A DNA stretch of 64,000 nt from Epiperipatus broadwayi (GCA_028023455.1 JAQFVV010012447.1:64001-128000), one strand, 5' to 3'; shown: positions 35,101 to 45,850, counted from the first letter of the stretch. Notes: generated by a model from the sequence alone, not told the origin. Program-made: numbers and translations.

Positions 35101-36436
35101 ATCCTATAATAAATGGATAATAAATTTAAGTAATGACATGATTGTTATTTGGTATTTAAAAATCTATTAGAAAAATAAATTTATAAAATGCTTACTCTTT
35201 AAATTATTGTTGTTAATTTAATAAATTAATTAGATAAAAAGATATATTGCGATTGCATCTGAAACAGACAAAAAAAAAACATCTATTTGTATTTTATTTA
35301 AAAAAAAATCTTTATTTTTTATAGATGTACTTAATAATCTTCATTCCATCACACATATTTGAAACATATGAATAAAGACATCTTTAAAGACAAATGACCC
35401 TCAAAATATTTATACACAGGTTCTTCACTGCAGTACTTTTTTAAAATAAGTTTATTTGAAGCCAAAACTTGCATCATTTTAAGGAAAAGAATTATATTAA
35501 AATGACAGAAGAGTTAAATATTTTTGCCAATAGAATTTTTTTAAAAAATAAAAACAAACCACGCCAGATCTGTTCAAAATTATAATTTTAACTGCAAAGG
35601 CTGTTGACCTTTTAATTATCAAACTATACTTTTTTACATTAAACTTATATATTATTAAATAAATAAATAATCGAACGTTTTATAGCTCTATAGTTCATAA
35701 TAAGTCTGATCTGTAATCTACTGATCTTGAACTTCAGAATTTGGCATTTTATCATGCACCCAATCACGTAGGGTTTTATGTTATTGAATAAAGAAGAAAA
35801 TAATACTAACATGTAATTAATTAATTTAAGATTTAAAACTATCTAATATTTTTTATTCTAATAATGAATGTTTAAGAGTCATTTGTTTATTTATATATGA
35901 TTAGTAATTATTGTCAATGAGAATTTTTTAAAATAAAATACTTATTTGGTCAACTATGTATGGTATAGTGGCCTTACTGAAGAATCTTGGTTGCACTTGA
36001 GAAGGACTAGCATAAATTTCTTAATGTCTACAGTTGTAGGTTTGAAATGTAAGCATGCATAGTAGATGTTATTTATAGAAATATAGATTTCTAGACAATA
36101 CTACTCATAGCACAATCATAGCACATTTGCTTGCTATGCCTCTGGTGACCTGCAAATTTGAATTTTTTTAGCAGGATTTATATTTTACTTTCAAATAATT
36201 GGCCCTTATTAAATATAGTAATGCATCCAATATTGATTGTTATTAAATCTAGTAATGCATCCAATATTGATTGGTAAATGGGTATCCAGTTATTTTTAAC
36301 CACCAAAAATTGCATAAATTCTTATTAAATAACAATGTGATGTGATGTATTTGGCTTCTCCTTAAATGAAATCAAGAATATCTCAGCAACTATGCCCAGA
36401 TAAACCTGTTAGCCACTTTATTTTCCATTCCCCACT
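35101..36436. other. AT-rich DNA with a 34-bp tandem dimer; 3' end of LINE
   Basis: No gene. A 34-bp unit ('ttattaaatatagtaatgca' plus 14 more) is repeated once at 36206-36239 and 36240-36273 with one mismatch. The 3' UTR and end of the LINE that follows lie somewhere in 36300-36436; no clear poly-A or terminal repeat marks it. Confidence 0.5.
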
Positions 36437-37705
36437 CTAAGTCTTCCCATATTCTGCCCCATCCCATTTCCACAACATAACCTTTGTCAACTCTATGTCC
36501 TTTAAATCAAAATCCCCCTTATCTTTTCGCAAACCCAGCATAAAAACTACTAACTCACTTTCTGTATTGTCACTTTGTTCATACCTATTCTCCCATAACT
36601 TCATTATCTGTACCCTTTCTGCTTTCAAGCATTTACATTCAATCAACAGATGCCTAATATTTTCTATACCTTCCTTACACAATTTGCATGCTAAATCACC
36701 CATAGTTTTCCATTTACATGTATATTCTCTTGTTGCTAAAGATCCCGTTCGAGCCTTAAACAATAAACTACTTTCCTTACTATTATCATAAATTAACTCG
36801 CTTCCAATATTCCGTTTACTTCTATATATATTTAAACTCTTCTTACCCTCCATACTACTTCTCCATCTCTCCAACTCCCTATTTTTTATTAATGCTTCTA
36901 TTCTTTTATCCCATTCCTTACCACTATAACACTCAACAATCCTCCTAACACAATCATCCCACCTTTTATACAAGTATACCGATATAAATTCTTTATCCAA
37001 ATCTTTTGCATACCGCATTACCTTTCTCACCCATCTTGTTACCTGCCCTTTACTCATAACCCAATTAAACACTATTTTGGCTATTCTTTTACTATCCATA
37101 AACTGCAACCTACCAAACATTTTCATTTTACTTTTTGCATCTCTCATATAGAAACTTGACCATCCCATTTCTCCTTGAATTGCCTCCTTTGCTGTCCACA
37201 TCTCTGCATCTAATGCATGTCTTCCTACTTCCCTTTGTACTTTCTCTAAATAATCTAAAATCCTTTTACTAACACATAATGCATCATTACCATATGTTAA
37301 CCCTGCTACTGCAACTCCCTTCCATACAATTCTAGCTACATCATATTTATTATATGAAAATACTGTTAGTTTCTTTACCAAACCTTTTCTTTTCTTTGCT
37401 TCATTTACCAATTTTTTCTCCCATTCAACCAAGCAATTTTCCTGATTACATAAGATGATTCCCAAATACCTATATCTATCCACCACACTTAACTTTATAT
37501 CCCCCAATAAAAAAACTACATCCTCTCTTTCCCCAGTATTAACCATCATTATATTTGATTTTTCTTCACTAAATTTAATCCCCATCTCTTTACCCACCCT
37601 TGCACATGTCCTCAACATAATATCCATATCTTCTCTTCTTTCTGCACATAAAAAGATATCATCTGCAAAAAAAAAGACCCGACAAAGTATATACTCCTTT
37701 GCCAC
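36437..37705 (-). pseudogene. LINE ORF2, C-terminal part (RT catalytic motif onward), frameshifted
   Basis: Starts within the RT domain. 'FFADDIFLC' holds the catalytic 'xADD' pair, followed by 'MGIKFSEEKSNIMMVN' (RT motif D region) and 'YRYLGIIL' (motif E region). About residues 100-300 are the thumb and a lysine-rich linker. Near the C terminus 'CKLCKEGIENIRHLLIEC' is a CxxC...H....C finger typical of LINE ORF2 tails. The frame is separated from the upstream RT half by one extra T in a run (37667-37675 as A on the plus strand). The start Met is only the first in frame, not a real initiation site. Confidence 0.85.
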
Positions 37706-39503
37706 CTATTAATGGTATCTCTACCCCTCTTCCTAGTCTTTCTATTGCTTTTTCCATTTCACTCAAAAACAACAAAAACAAAATCGGTGACATAGGGCAT
37801 CCTTGCCTTAATCCCACTCCATTTTTAACTTTAACTGATTCTATATCCCCTAATTGGTAAGTATAATAATTATTTTCATATAATTTCTTAATAATATTTA
37901 CTAAAGCTTCATCCATTCCCAAATTGGCTAATCTTACCCATAATCTATTTCTATTTACTCTATCATATGCTTTCTCTATATCTATAAAACTCATATATAA
38001 TGATCTACCTGAATTCCTACTCATCTCCATAAGTTGTGTAACTACAAACAAACTATCTCCTATATGCCTATCTGACCTAAAACCTCCTTGCATTTCCCCC
38101 ACTACATTATTCTCTTCCATCCATTTTACAACTCTTCCAGCTACCATATATGCGAAAACTTTATATAAAACTGATGTTACTGCTATCGGTCTATAATTAT
38201 TTAACTTTCTATGATCCTTACCCTTTCCTTTAAATAATAATCTTATTCTTGTATTACTCCAACTACCCGGAAAAACTGTCTTCTGCGCCATCTTATTAAA
38301 ACATGATAATAACTTTGCTTTTGCTCTATGCCCTAAATTCATTACCATCTCTGCTGCCCATCCATCTAAACCTCTCGCCTTTCCACTTTTCAATCTCTTT
38401 CCTGCCTCATTCAATTCATTTTTTGTGAACCTAATATTCCCACTACTAACTGCTTTCATGTTTTCTATCACTAATTCCTTCACATCTAACATCTTTTCTA
38501 TATCCATTACATATCTATTTAAGATTTTCTCTAGCTCGCCTCTAGAGCTACATTCTATTCCCTCATCATCTATTAATACTATCTCTCTTTCCCCTACATT
38601 TCTCCTTTTAATGTAATTCCAAAATTTTTTACTCCCATCTCTTCCACTTTTATTAATATCCTCCAACAATTTATTATTTAACTTCATCCTCTCTCTATAA
38701 TTATCCATTTTAGCTAGCTTCTTCTTTTCTAAGTACTTTCCCCATTTAGCATTAATATCATTTTCACTTTCTTTATTCTTAATAGCACACTTATATTCTC
38801 TGCATGCTTTTTTCCTCTCTTTTACACTTTTACTAACTCTCATTTTTTTATTATTTTTATTCTTCTTCATATTCTCGACTAAAACCCTATTTGCCACTTT
38901 TTCTACTTCACCACACCAGTCCTTATACTCATCCCCAACCAACTGCTCCATGGTTTCTTCAACTTTTATTTTATACTCTTCCAACTTATTCTTATCATTC
39001 ACTCTCCATCCACATCTTTCACTATTATTTCTACCTTTATTTCTATCCTCCATCACATTACTAACCATTTCTATTACAATAAAGTTATGATCACTATTAC
39101 ACACTCTCTCTTCATTATCAAACACCTTAATTTTTCGTATTTTATTCATTCCCTCTTTCTCTACCAATACATAATCTATTGTGTGAAATACATTATTCCT
39201 AGACCATGTGTATTGTCCATCATATACATTTGATAAATTCCCAATGCTCAAATTTACTCTTTGACAAAATTCCTTCAAAAACTGACCATTCTTATTATCT
39301 ACATCATCAATTTCTTCAATATGCCCATTCATATCCCCTATAACCATTATTCTCTTCCCCTTTTCTTTAAAACTCTGTATATCCTTAACTAGGCATTCAT
39401 ATATACTATTGTTCCACTCCATTACAGTTTGACTATCTCCAGTGGCGATATACACTACAGCCACCATCCATTCTTGTCTACCCAACCTTATTTCAAACCA
39501 CAA
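37659..39503 (-). pseudogene. LINE ORF2, middle part: endonuclease C half and RT palm
   Basis: Residues about 10-150 are the second half of an apurinic-like endonuclease: 'VIGDMNGH' (55-61), 'YTWSR', 'HTIDYVLV' and 'NSDHNFIVIEM' (136-146), holding the catalytic Asp/Asn and the Asp-His pair. Residues 150-350 are a lysine-rich linker. From about 375 the RT begins: 'KARGLDGWAAEMV', 'NYRPIAVTSVLYKVF', 'QGGFRSDRH', then motif A 'FIDIEKAYDRV' (catalytic Asp about 508) and 'GLRQGCPMSPILF' (about 564-576). The frame fails about 38 residues later, directly before the FADD motif. All visible catalytic residues are intact. Confidence 0.85.
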
Positions 39504-39516
39504 ATGTTCTTGACAT

Positions 39517-39891
39517 TTAACAGTATTTAAATTTTTTTTCGATATAACACCTATACCACCACCCCCTTTTTTCTTTTTCTTTTCTGTTTATACCCTGCCA
39601 TACTACCTCTTCCAAAATAGGTTCTTCTTCTTCTCTTAGATGAGTTTCCACTACTGCTAATACCTCAAGCCCTTCATTTTCAATTGCTTTATTTAATTCC
39701 AGCCATTTTTCTGGTCTCCTACCACCTTGCATATTCAAAAACCCAATTTTAACAATTTCTTCTTTCCTAACTACTCTTTTATAAATTCTTTTGCTTCCTT
39801 CTTCTCCATTACGTTTATAACAAACTTTCTTACCACTAATCTTACAAAACCATTCCCTCTCCACATCTACACTTATATCTAAATCAACCAT
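39517..39891 (-). pseudogene. LINE ORF2, N-terminal endonuclease start, frameshifted
   Basis: Holds the first endonuclease motifs: 'KIGFLNMQG' (Asn, metal/phosphate site) and 'VVETHL' (catalytic Glu). The frame breaks at an A/G run (plus-strand C5T6 near 39563-39573). The alternative frame there continues into 'GGGIGVISKKNL', the usual glycine-rich turn of LINE endonucleases, and then into the 614-codon frame downstream. One extra base in the homopolymer explains it. The true ORF2 start is probably at or before 39891. Confidence 0.8.
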
Positions 39892-39965
39892 CTTTTGCTT
39901 ATTTCTTATATCCCCTCCATTCTTCTTCTTTTTGATAATATTACAATTTAAAAGCCCACCCCCCT

Positions 39966-40973
39966 TTAAAGGTTTCCCGAATTATATTCTTTAAATATCA
40001 GACTCCCTAAAACTTCACTTCCTTGTTTTCCTAAGTGCAAACCATCTTTACTATACAACTCCCTCTTTCCAATAAACCAATCCCATACATCCACAAACAC
40101 AACATTATTTCTCTCACACAATTTTTTCACTCTCTCATTTATAGAACATGCCCTATCTAATAAATGCCTCTTATCAAATCTTGGTAATAGTCCCACTACT
40201 CCTACTCTTCCTTTAATCTCTCTCAAATTCCTAATCAATTCTACATACTCATCCATTACTTTCTCTGATGGCTCTAACAAATTATTAGTCCCTACCATTA
40301 CATATACATCTCTACTACCTTGCTTTCTTACTTTATCTGTCACATCCCTAATTTTTGCTCCAGGCAAACATACTCTAACATACCTGCTTCTATTTTCTCT
40401 TGCAATTATATCCCCACATTCTCTTATTAGTGAATCTCCTATCAATACTGCCTCATAATCTACTTTCTCTACTCCATCTTTAACCTTTTCTACCACCTTC
40501 TGAATTTCCTTATCCATTTCTTCCTTATCATTTCTACTCAATAATTCCTTTATCTCCCCACACTTCATCTCTAACAATTTTAACTTTACTTCTACATCCT
40601 TCATTTCTTCCTCTATCTTACTTATTCTCTGTCTAACCATCTCCATTGCATTACTACTTCCTTCACCCATATTTTCTGACACTCCACTAAAACCATACTC
40701 TGTCCTATCTTTCTTAACTACATTTTGCTCCCTCTCCTCTGACTTTCTCTCTAGACTACCTACACTTAAAAACCACTTTCTCACCTCTTTAATCACATTT
40801 ACACACTGACTACATATCCAGAAACCTGTTACATCCTTCCTATTCTTATTCAAACATTTCAAATGATACACCTCAGCACACACTGTACACTCTACTACTG
40901 CTCGTCTAACTCCTTTCTGTCGATCGTATATACATTGTGCCACACAAATGGAATCCATATTCTTATTTTTCAA
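39966..40973 (-). CDS. LINE ORF1 protein: PHD-like finger, coiled coil, SGNH esterase (335 aa)
   Basis: RNA-binding/assembly partner of the LINE. Cys10, Cys14, Cys29, Cys32, His37, Cys40, Cys54 and Cys57 give the C4HC3 order of a PHD finger. Residues about 108-170 are a charged coiled coil that may oligomerise. Residues about 174-330 are an SGNH/GDSL-type hydrolase: 'VLIGDSLIR' (Ser181), 'VMVGTNNL' (Asn230) and 'SKDGLHLGKQG' (Asp310, His313), so the catalytic set looks complete. The frame is uninterrupted, unlike ORF2. It starts 22 bp inside the monomer array and lies about 75 bp upstream of ORF2. Known ORF1s of CR1-like elements combine these domains. The esterase's role in retrotransposition is not settled. 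Confidence 0.85.
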   Translation of the reverse strand: MKNKNMDSICVAQCIYDRQKGVRRAVVECTVCAEVYHLKCLNKNRKDVTGFWICSQCVNVIKEVRKWFLSVGSLERKSEEREQNVVKKDRTEYGFSGVSENMGEGSSNAMEMVRQRISKIEEEMKDVEVKLKLLEMKCGEIKELLSRNDKEEMDKEIQKVVEKVKDGVEKVDYEAVLIGDSLIRECGDIIARENRSRYVRVCLPGAKIRDVTDKVRKQGSRDVYVMVGTNNLLEPSEKVMDEYVELIRNLREIKGRVGVVGLLPRFDKRHLLDRACSINERVKKLCERNNVVFVDVWDWFIGKRELYSKDGLHLGKQGSEVLGSLIFKEYNSGNL

Positions 40974-40994
40974 ATCACCTATTCTATATTTGAT

Positions 40995-41210
40995 TCTTCA
41001 AACACCCTTATACTGAAAAATAAAAAAAACTTTTTTACTTTTTCCCAAGCTTGATCAAACTACAACCACGTGTTTACTAACGTTAGGCCTTTTATCTCAA
41101 AATAAATGCCAATTTTAAAATTTAAAAAACTCTCAGTAACAAACTTAACTAAAACGAATTAAACTTACATACAATTTTTTATAAATACCTCTTTATAATA
41201 CCTCACCTAG
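40995..41210 (-). repeat. LINE 5' UTR promoter-like monomer, ORF1-proximal
   Basis: A 216-bp unit beginning 'tcttcaaacacccttatact' on the plus strand, repeated from 41211 onward with about 80-85% identity by eye. Each unit has a CACGTG E-box (41067-41072 here). Tandem 5' monomers act as promoters in some LINEs; here that is inference. Confidence 0.7.
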
Positions 41211-41408
41211 TCTTCAAACACACTTATACAGAAAAATAAAACTTTTTTACTTTTCCCAAACCTGATCAAAACTATACCCACGTGTCTTCTAATGTTAGGC
41301 CTCCCAAACAAACGTTACCTTTTTTCTCAAACCAAATACCTATTTTAAATTCAAAAAACCTTCAGTAACAAACTTAACTAAAACAAATTAAACTTAGATA
41401 CAACTTTT
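41211..41408 (-). repeat. Second LINE 5' UTR monomer, interrupted by Merlin
   Basis: Starts 'tcttcaaacacacttataca', carries its own CACGTG at 41279-41284, and runs collinearly with the first unit to 'acaactttt'. Its last part reappears at 42910-42958 ('caactttttt', 'ataaatatcc') beyond the Merlin insertion. Confidence 0.7.
41401..41408. other. Merlin target-site duplication, left copy
   Basis: caactttt, repeated at 42910-42917. Eight bp is the duplication length expected for Merlin/IS1016-type elements (8-9 bp). Confidence 0.85.
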
Positions 41409-41740
41409 GGTAAAGGTTTACTTTAGCGACCACAGTATAAAAATCATGTTCGCCCTCTAGTTTTCAAAATTGAAGTAAATTATTATACGAAAATCTTACG
41501 TATATTCTACTATATTACAATTACATTAAAATTTATTAAAATGTAAAAGATAATAAAAAAAATATTTACCATTTTAAAGAAGTTGAAATAATTACACTAG
41601 ATTAATTAAAATAATTACTTTAAATTATTTGAAACTTAAGAATTTAAACTATCTACTTTTATCAGTTAATAATTTAAACTATCTAGATTTATAGCACTTA
41701 TTACAAAAAAAAAAAAAACACCCTCTGGGTTCAAAAATGC

Positions 41741-41762
41741 AAATTACACGCACGTGTAATTT
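41741..41762. promoter_or_regulatory. Palindrome just before the Merlin transposase start
   Basis: aaattacacg, ca, cgtgtaattt: perfect 10-bp arms ending 14 bp before the ATG. It contains CACGTG (41751-41756). Placement suggests a promoter or 5' UTR control element, or a transposase-binding site. This is inference only. Confidence 0.4.
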
Positions 41763-41776
41763 TATAGTTACAAAAA

Positions 41777-42748
41777 ATGGCCGACAGATCTGTAACACAT
41801 TTGGTGCCAGATGACCAAATTTTGAGTGATGCTGCTATTCTGGCAGAACACTGGAACATAACTGATTTGGGTAATGCTCTTCAAACTTCGGAATTGGCCA
41901 TCAAATGGCTTGCAAGAAGATGCCTTCTGAAGAATTTCGCCACATGCCAACAGTGTGGTATTCGTTGTTCGCTAGTGATGTATTCTGCAGGCATAGATGG
42001 GTGTAGGTGGCAATGCAGAAGATGTCGCCGGTGCAGCACAATCAGAAAGGGGTCTTTCTTTTCTAAAAGTCATCTGTCTCTGAGAACAATTGTATATATA
42101 GTTTATTTTTGGTCGCATAATTTACCCCAAGAATACATTTTGCATGAGACCGGAGTAAGTAAAAAAATCATCATTGACTGGGCGAATTTTTGTCGTGAAG
42201 AGTGTGCCAAATATTTAGATACCACTCCGATGGTTCTCGGTGGAATGGATGATAATGGAGAACCATTGGTCGTCGAAATCGACGAAAGTTATTATTTCCA
42301 CAGAAAGTATCATAGGGGGACTATACGTAGAGGGCATTGGGTTTTTGGCGGCATTGAAAGAGACTCAAGGAAGTGCTTCTTGACAGAAGTTGCGGATAGA
42401 ACTGCTGGCACATTGGAGGCCCTAATCCAGCGGTACATTTTACCAGGGACTCACATAATTTCAGATGGCTGGGCTGCATACAATAATATCAGCAGACTTC
42501 AAAATGGGATGTACATGCATTCGGTTGTCATCCACCAGGACAACTTCGTGAATCCCGAAGACCAAGACATCCATACGCAGAACATTGAGAATATGTGGAT
42601 GAGGGCCAAGCGTAAGCTGAAGTTCCAATCTGGTACCAGCAGGGCTTTATTTTCATCTTACCTCCAAGAATTTGCCTTCCACAGTAGACATAGCACTGCC
42701 GCCATTTTCCCCAACTTCCTACTATGCGTAGGGCATAATTATGCTTAA
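41777..42748 (+). CDS. Merlin transposase, DDE type, ISXO2-like (323 aa)
   Basis: Catalyses cut-and-paste movement of the enclosing transposon by binding its 24-bp ends. Residues about 57-86 form a zinc-ribbon-like cluster (Cys57, Cys60, Cys64, then Cys76, Cys80, Cys83, Cys86). Residues 103-145 contain a helix-turn-helix-like region ('HETGVSKKIIIDWANFCRE'). The RNase-H-like catalytic core shows 'VVEIDESYY' (Asp169), 'IISDGWAAY' (Asp230) and 'NIENMWMRAKRK' (Glu271) with the spacing expected of the ISXO2/IS1595 family. The length is typical. The ATG (41777) has a purine-rich context and the stop TAA ends at 42748; no introns are needed. Codon use is less AT-biased than the surroundings, consistent with recent arrival. 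Confidence 0.92.
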   Translation: MADRSVTHLVPDDQILSDAAILAEHWNITDLGNALQTSELAIKWLARRCLLKNFATCQQCGIRCSLVMYSAGIDGCRWQCRRCRRCSTIRKGSFFSKSHLSLRTIVYIVYFWSHNLPQEYILHETGVSKKIIIDWANFCREECAKYLDTTPMVLGGMDDNGEPLVVEIDESYYFHRKYHRGTIRRGHWVFGGIERDSRKCFLTEVADRTAGTLEALIQRYILPGTHIISDGWAAYNNISRLQNGMYMHSVVIHQDNFVNPEDQDIHTQNIENMWMRAKRKLKFQSGTSRALFSSYLQEFAFHSRHSTAAIFPNFLLCVGHNYA

Positions 42749-42909
42749 AAAAGTAAATGATTTTTTTTTTGTTATCTTTTACGTTTTAATTTATAAATAT
42801 TTACTGTAATTGTAATATAGGAGCAGATAGTAAGATTTTTGAATATTTTAGTTCTAATTTTAATAACTAGATGGTGAATATGCCCTGGTCGCTAAAGTAA
42901 ACCTTTACC

Positions 42910-42917
42910 CAACTTTT
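42910..42917. other. Merlin target-site duplication, right copy
   Basis: caactttt directly after the right inverted repeat; partner of 41401-41408. Confidence 0.85.
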
Positions 42918-44439
42918 TTATAAATATCCTTATGCTATCACACATTCAACAGGAACAACTTTTTTTTTTTTTTAAAAAAAAAACTTCTAACCTAAAATGG
43001 CGAACGAAAATCCTTCGGAAAGCTTGATGAGTGCTGCCCTCTTTTTTTATATTCTGCAAAAAAAAATTGCAGAAATCTTTGCCATGCAATGGCTATTTGT
43101 TGTACTTATTTTTTATCTTATCATTGTTATAAAATAAATAGATACAATTAACTATATAATGGTGTTAATATTATAAATAAAATTCATATTGTTTTTATCT
43201 TGGTTATTCTAATTATCATAATTTTTGCTGATAATACCATTCTTACATATATAATTACATATGGTGAAGCATTCACTAACTAGGTAGGCTCTTCTGCCAA
43301 AGTCAGTATTAGGGTAAAAGTAAAATTTTATATCCTTATCTGTCAGAGATTTAATTTCTCATTTATTTTAAAGAAGTAGATTAATGAGTTGTTTCCAAAC
43401 ATTATGGATTATAACATGAGTTTGATTTATGGGATTAGCAATGTCAAATGAACAATTTCTTTAAATGTTTGAAACCATTCATTAATCTTGCCCTTAAAAA
43501 AATAGAAAAATTAAGAGGACCTTTGTCTGGACAGATAATTTATTGGTAGAGGGGTCACCTTAAACTAACTATTCACTAATTTAAAGATTATACTTATTAA
43601 ATACTTTACTTTTTTTCAACTGTTAGCTTTATGAGAAAGTGAATATAACTTATATTTAGAAAATGGTATTATTAAACATAATAAAAATAATTCACAGTAA
43701 ATAATTTACGTGACAGAGGTAAGTGATAAGAATATTGTGCTAATATTATTTGTTTTTTTTTACCATAAGCCTGTATCAAATATTCCCATAAATTTAATCA
43801 ACTTCTGTAGACTATCTTGAGTGGCAATTAAAAAAACTAAAAATGTATCATGAATCTGAGCCATAGAAACAAGCTTTAGACTGTGATTATCTTTAAAAGA
43901 TTAGGTAAGTCACAGTAAAATAACCTTTAAATAGTGAACTGCTGATCAGAAATCTTTTAAATATTCCCCTTGAGAAAAATAGAAGACATTTCAATCAATA
44001 CTAATAACTACAATAAAATATCCATTGTTTATGTAAGGGTTGTCTTTAGATTTTTAAATCAATATTCTATTGGATATCCCTTTTAAAAATTGTTGTATAA
44101 CTTTTAACAATGAAATCATAAGTGAAACTTATCTCGTTAATAAATGAACAAATTGTTGAAATTAAGCTGAGAACAAAACTTGTTCTAAAAAGTCATGAAA
44201 CTTGAATATAAAAATTTGCAATTAATATTCTGTAACTAATCATTATATCAATTGAAATTACAACTACCAATAATATTTTTGTCCAGTCATTGGTTTACTG
44301 TAATTTTTATTGTGTTCTGCATGCTTAATTTATATATTGACTCAATTTCAGAGTTATGATTAATAACACAGGTAATCTTTGCCAAATGTGGCAATCAAAC
44401 TATGTATAGACAATTGAAGCAACTTAACTTGATTACATT
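42918..44439. other. LINE monomer remnant then AT-rich DNA
   Basis: The first ~40 bp complete the interrupted LINE monomer. 'aaaatggcgaacgaaaatcc' near 42993 may be the LINE's true 5' end or flanking sequence. Beyond 43100 nothing is recognised; a short duplicated passage about water-clear AT text carries no motif. Confidence 0.4.
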
Positions 44440-45065
44440 ATGGTAATCAATATCCTTTGTTATAATTATATCATAATACCGATATCATTATGATTATACT
44501 ATAGTAACTAACACCATTGTTTAATTGTATTATGGTAACCAGTATCATTATTATAGTTATATTTTAGTAATCAACATCATTATTATGGTTATGTCATGAT
44601 AAGCAATATCATTATTATGGGTATATATGAATAACCAATATTATTATTATGGTTATATCATAATAACCAATAACATTGTTATGGATATATCATACTAATA
44701 AACATCATTGTTATGGTTATATCATAGTAATAGATATCAGTTTTATAGTGATATCATGCTTACTGTTATGATGATATAATGGTAATCAATATAATAGTTA
44801 TGTTTATGTTATATTAACTGTGATCACTATTATCAGTATATCATGATAATCAATATGATTGTTATGATTATGTCATGGTAATTGACATCACTGTTATAGA
44901 TATATCACAACTAACATTGTTATGGTTATATCATGATAATATCATTATTATGAATATATTGTGATAATCAATATTATTATTATGGTTATATTATGATAAC
45001 TAATAACATTAATATGGTTATATCATGGCAGCCAATATCATTGATAAAATATGATAAAAAGTATC
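44440..45065. repeat. Degenerate 32-bp minisatellite, about 19 units
   Basis: The unit is close to 'tatggttatatcatgataac' followed by 'caatatcattat', repeated with substitutions and occasional short units. 44640-44740 shows the 32-bp spacing most clearly. Units contain TATCAT and GATAAC motifs. No ORF. Confidence 0.85.
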
Positions 45066-45604
45066 ACCAATAACTGATTATAACATAGTAGTTAGTTACT
45101 AGCATAACATTTTTTAAAGCCTACTTCTATGTATATATGCAACATTTTTTTTTATTTTACAACTTTCAATGAATCTTTTTATTCTTTTTATTATCTTTAT
45201 ATCACAAGCATTTGTTTTATTTTTTGACCACAACTAATATATGATAATTATTAGTAACTTCCGATTCAACTTTTACTATTTTCTATCATTAGTATACACA
45301 CTTTGAAAATAATTTTGTAAATAAGTGTCAAATAATTATAAAAAAAACTATGAAACATCATTCTATTTACTCTCTTTTCTGGATGTAAGCTGAGGGTCTA
45401 TTCCATGATAAACAAACAGCATTATAAAACTATTATTGAATTTTTATGCTTGTTTGAAGTTTGGTGAAGATGATAATTTTCTTGTAATTAAATGTTGAAC
45501 TAATCCATCATTTAGCAGAATTATTAAATATTTTTAAAAATAGACAATTTTTTATTAAAATTTTTACATTCGACTGTTAGCAATAACATACAAGAAATCA
45601 CTAA
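45066..45604. other. AT-rich DNA, no gene
   Basis: Nothing recognised between the minisatellite and the next F1 copy. Confidence 0.5.
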
Positions 45605-45850
45605 ACATCACATGATCACCATTTTTTTATGCTTACATAAGGTGTTTACACAGAGGCAAAATTCTCTATATAGTAGTGCCACTCAGTGCAAGCCAGAGTA
45701 ATCAATGAATGTAAGAAAGTTTGTGCATAAAATCTCTATCTAGTGACTACTCATCCAATATCTTCAGACTAATTTCTAACTTGTGGCTTTCATCTGGCTT
45801 GCACTGAGTGGCATTACTCTTTGGAGAGTTTTGCCCCTGTGTAACAACAT
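45605..45850. repeat. F1 repeat, diverged copy
   Basis: Begins 'aaacatcacatgatcacca', holds 'gtgcaagccagagtaatcaa' and 'tgcataaaatctc', and closes 'ctggcttgcactgagtggca', 'ggagagttttgcc'. As at 22925-23170, the right end lacks the terminal motif. Confidence 0.75.

Larger units (their letters stand above)
41409..42909 (+). mobile_element. Merlin (IS1016/ISXO2-like) DNA transposon, complete, 1501 bp
   Basis: Terminal inverted repeats of 24 bp match perfectly: 41409-41432 starts GGTAAAGGTTTACTTTAGCG, and 42886-42909 is its exact inverse. An 8-bp target duplication (caactttt) flanks it. A single intact 323-codon transposase gene fills the middle. The flanking DNA is one LINE monomer that reads through when the element is set aside, so the insertion postdates the LINE. 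It has the sequence features expected of an autonomous, possibly still active, cut-and-paste transposon. Confidence 0.92.
36400..42960 (-). mobile_element. CR1-like LINE, nearly full length, carrying a nested Merlin transposon
   Basis: Minus-strand order: tandem 5' UTR monomers, ORF1 (PHD-like finger plus SGNH esterase), then ORF2 (endonuclease, reverse transcriptase, C-terminal zinc-knuckle-like region). ORF1 proteins combining PHD and esterase domains are described for CR1-like non-LTR retrotransposons, which is the basis for the clade call. The plus strand is conspicuously C/T-rich over the element, a compositional block unlike its flanks. ORF2 is split by two single-base homopolymer indels. 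A 1501-bp DNA transposon (41409-42909) interrupts the upstream monomer. Both ends are approximate and no target-site duplication was identified. Confidence 0.85.

Noticed and set aside
36495-38616. Plus-strand frames over the LINE (36495-36791, 37455-37712, 37924-38196, 38425-38616)
   Set aside because: They are antisense shadows of ORF2, with Ser/Leu/Ile/Thr-rich translations of a C/T-rich strand.
41768-41950. Minus-strand 60-codon frame over the transposase start
   Set aside because: Shadow of the Merlin transposase gene.
44440-45065. CRISPR-like regular repeats
   Set aside because: Units are contiguous and degenerate with no unique spacers, and the context is eukaryotic; it is a minisatellite.
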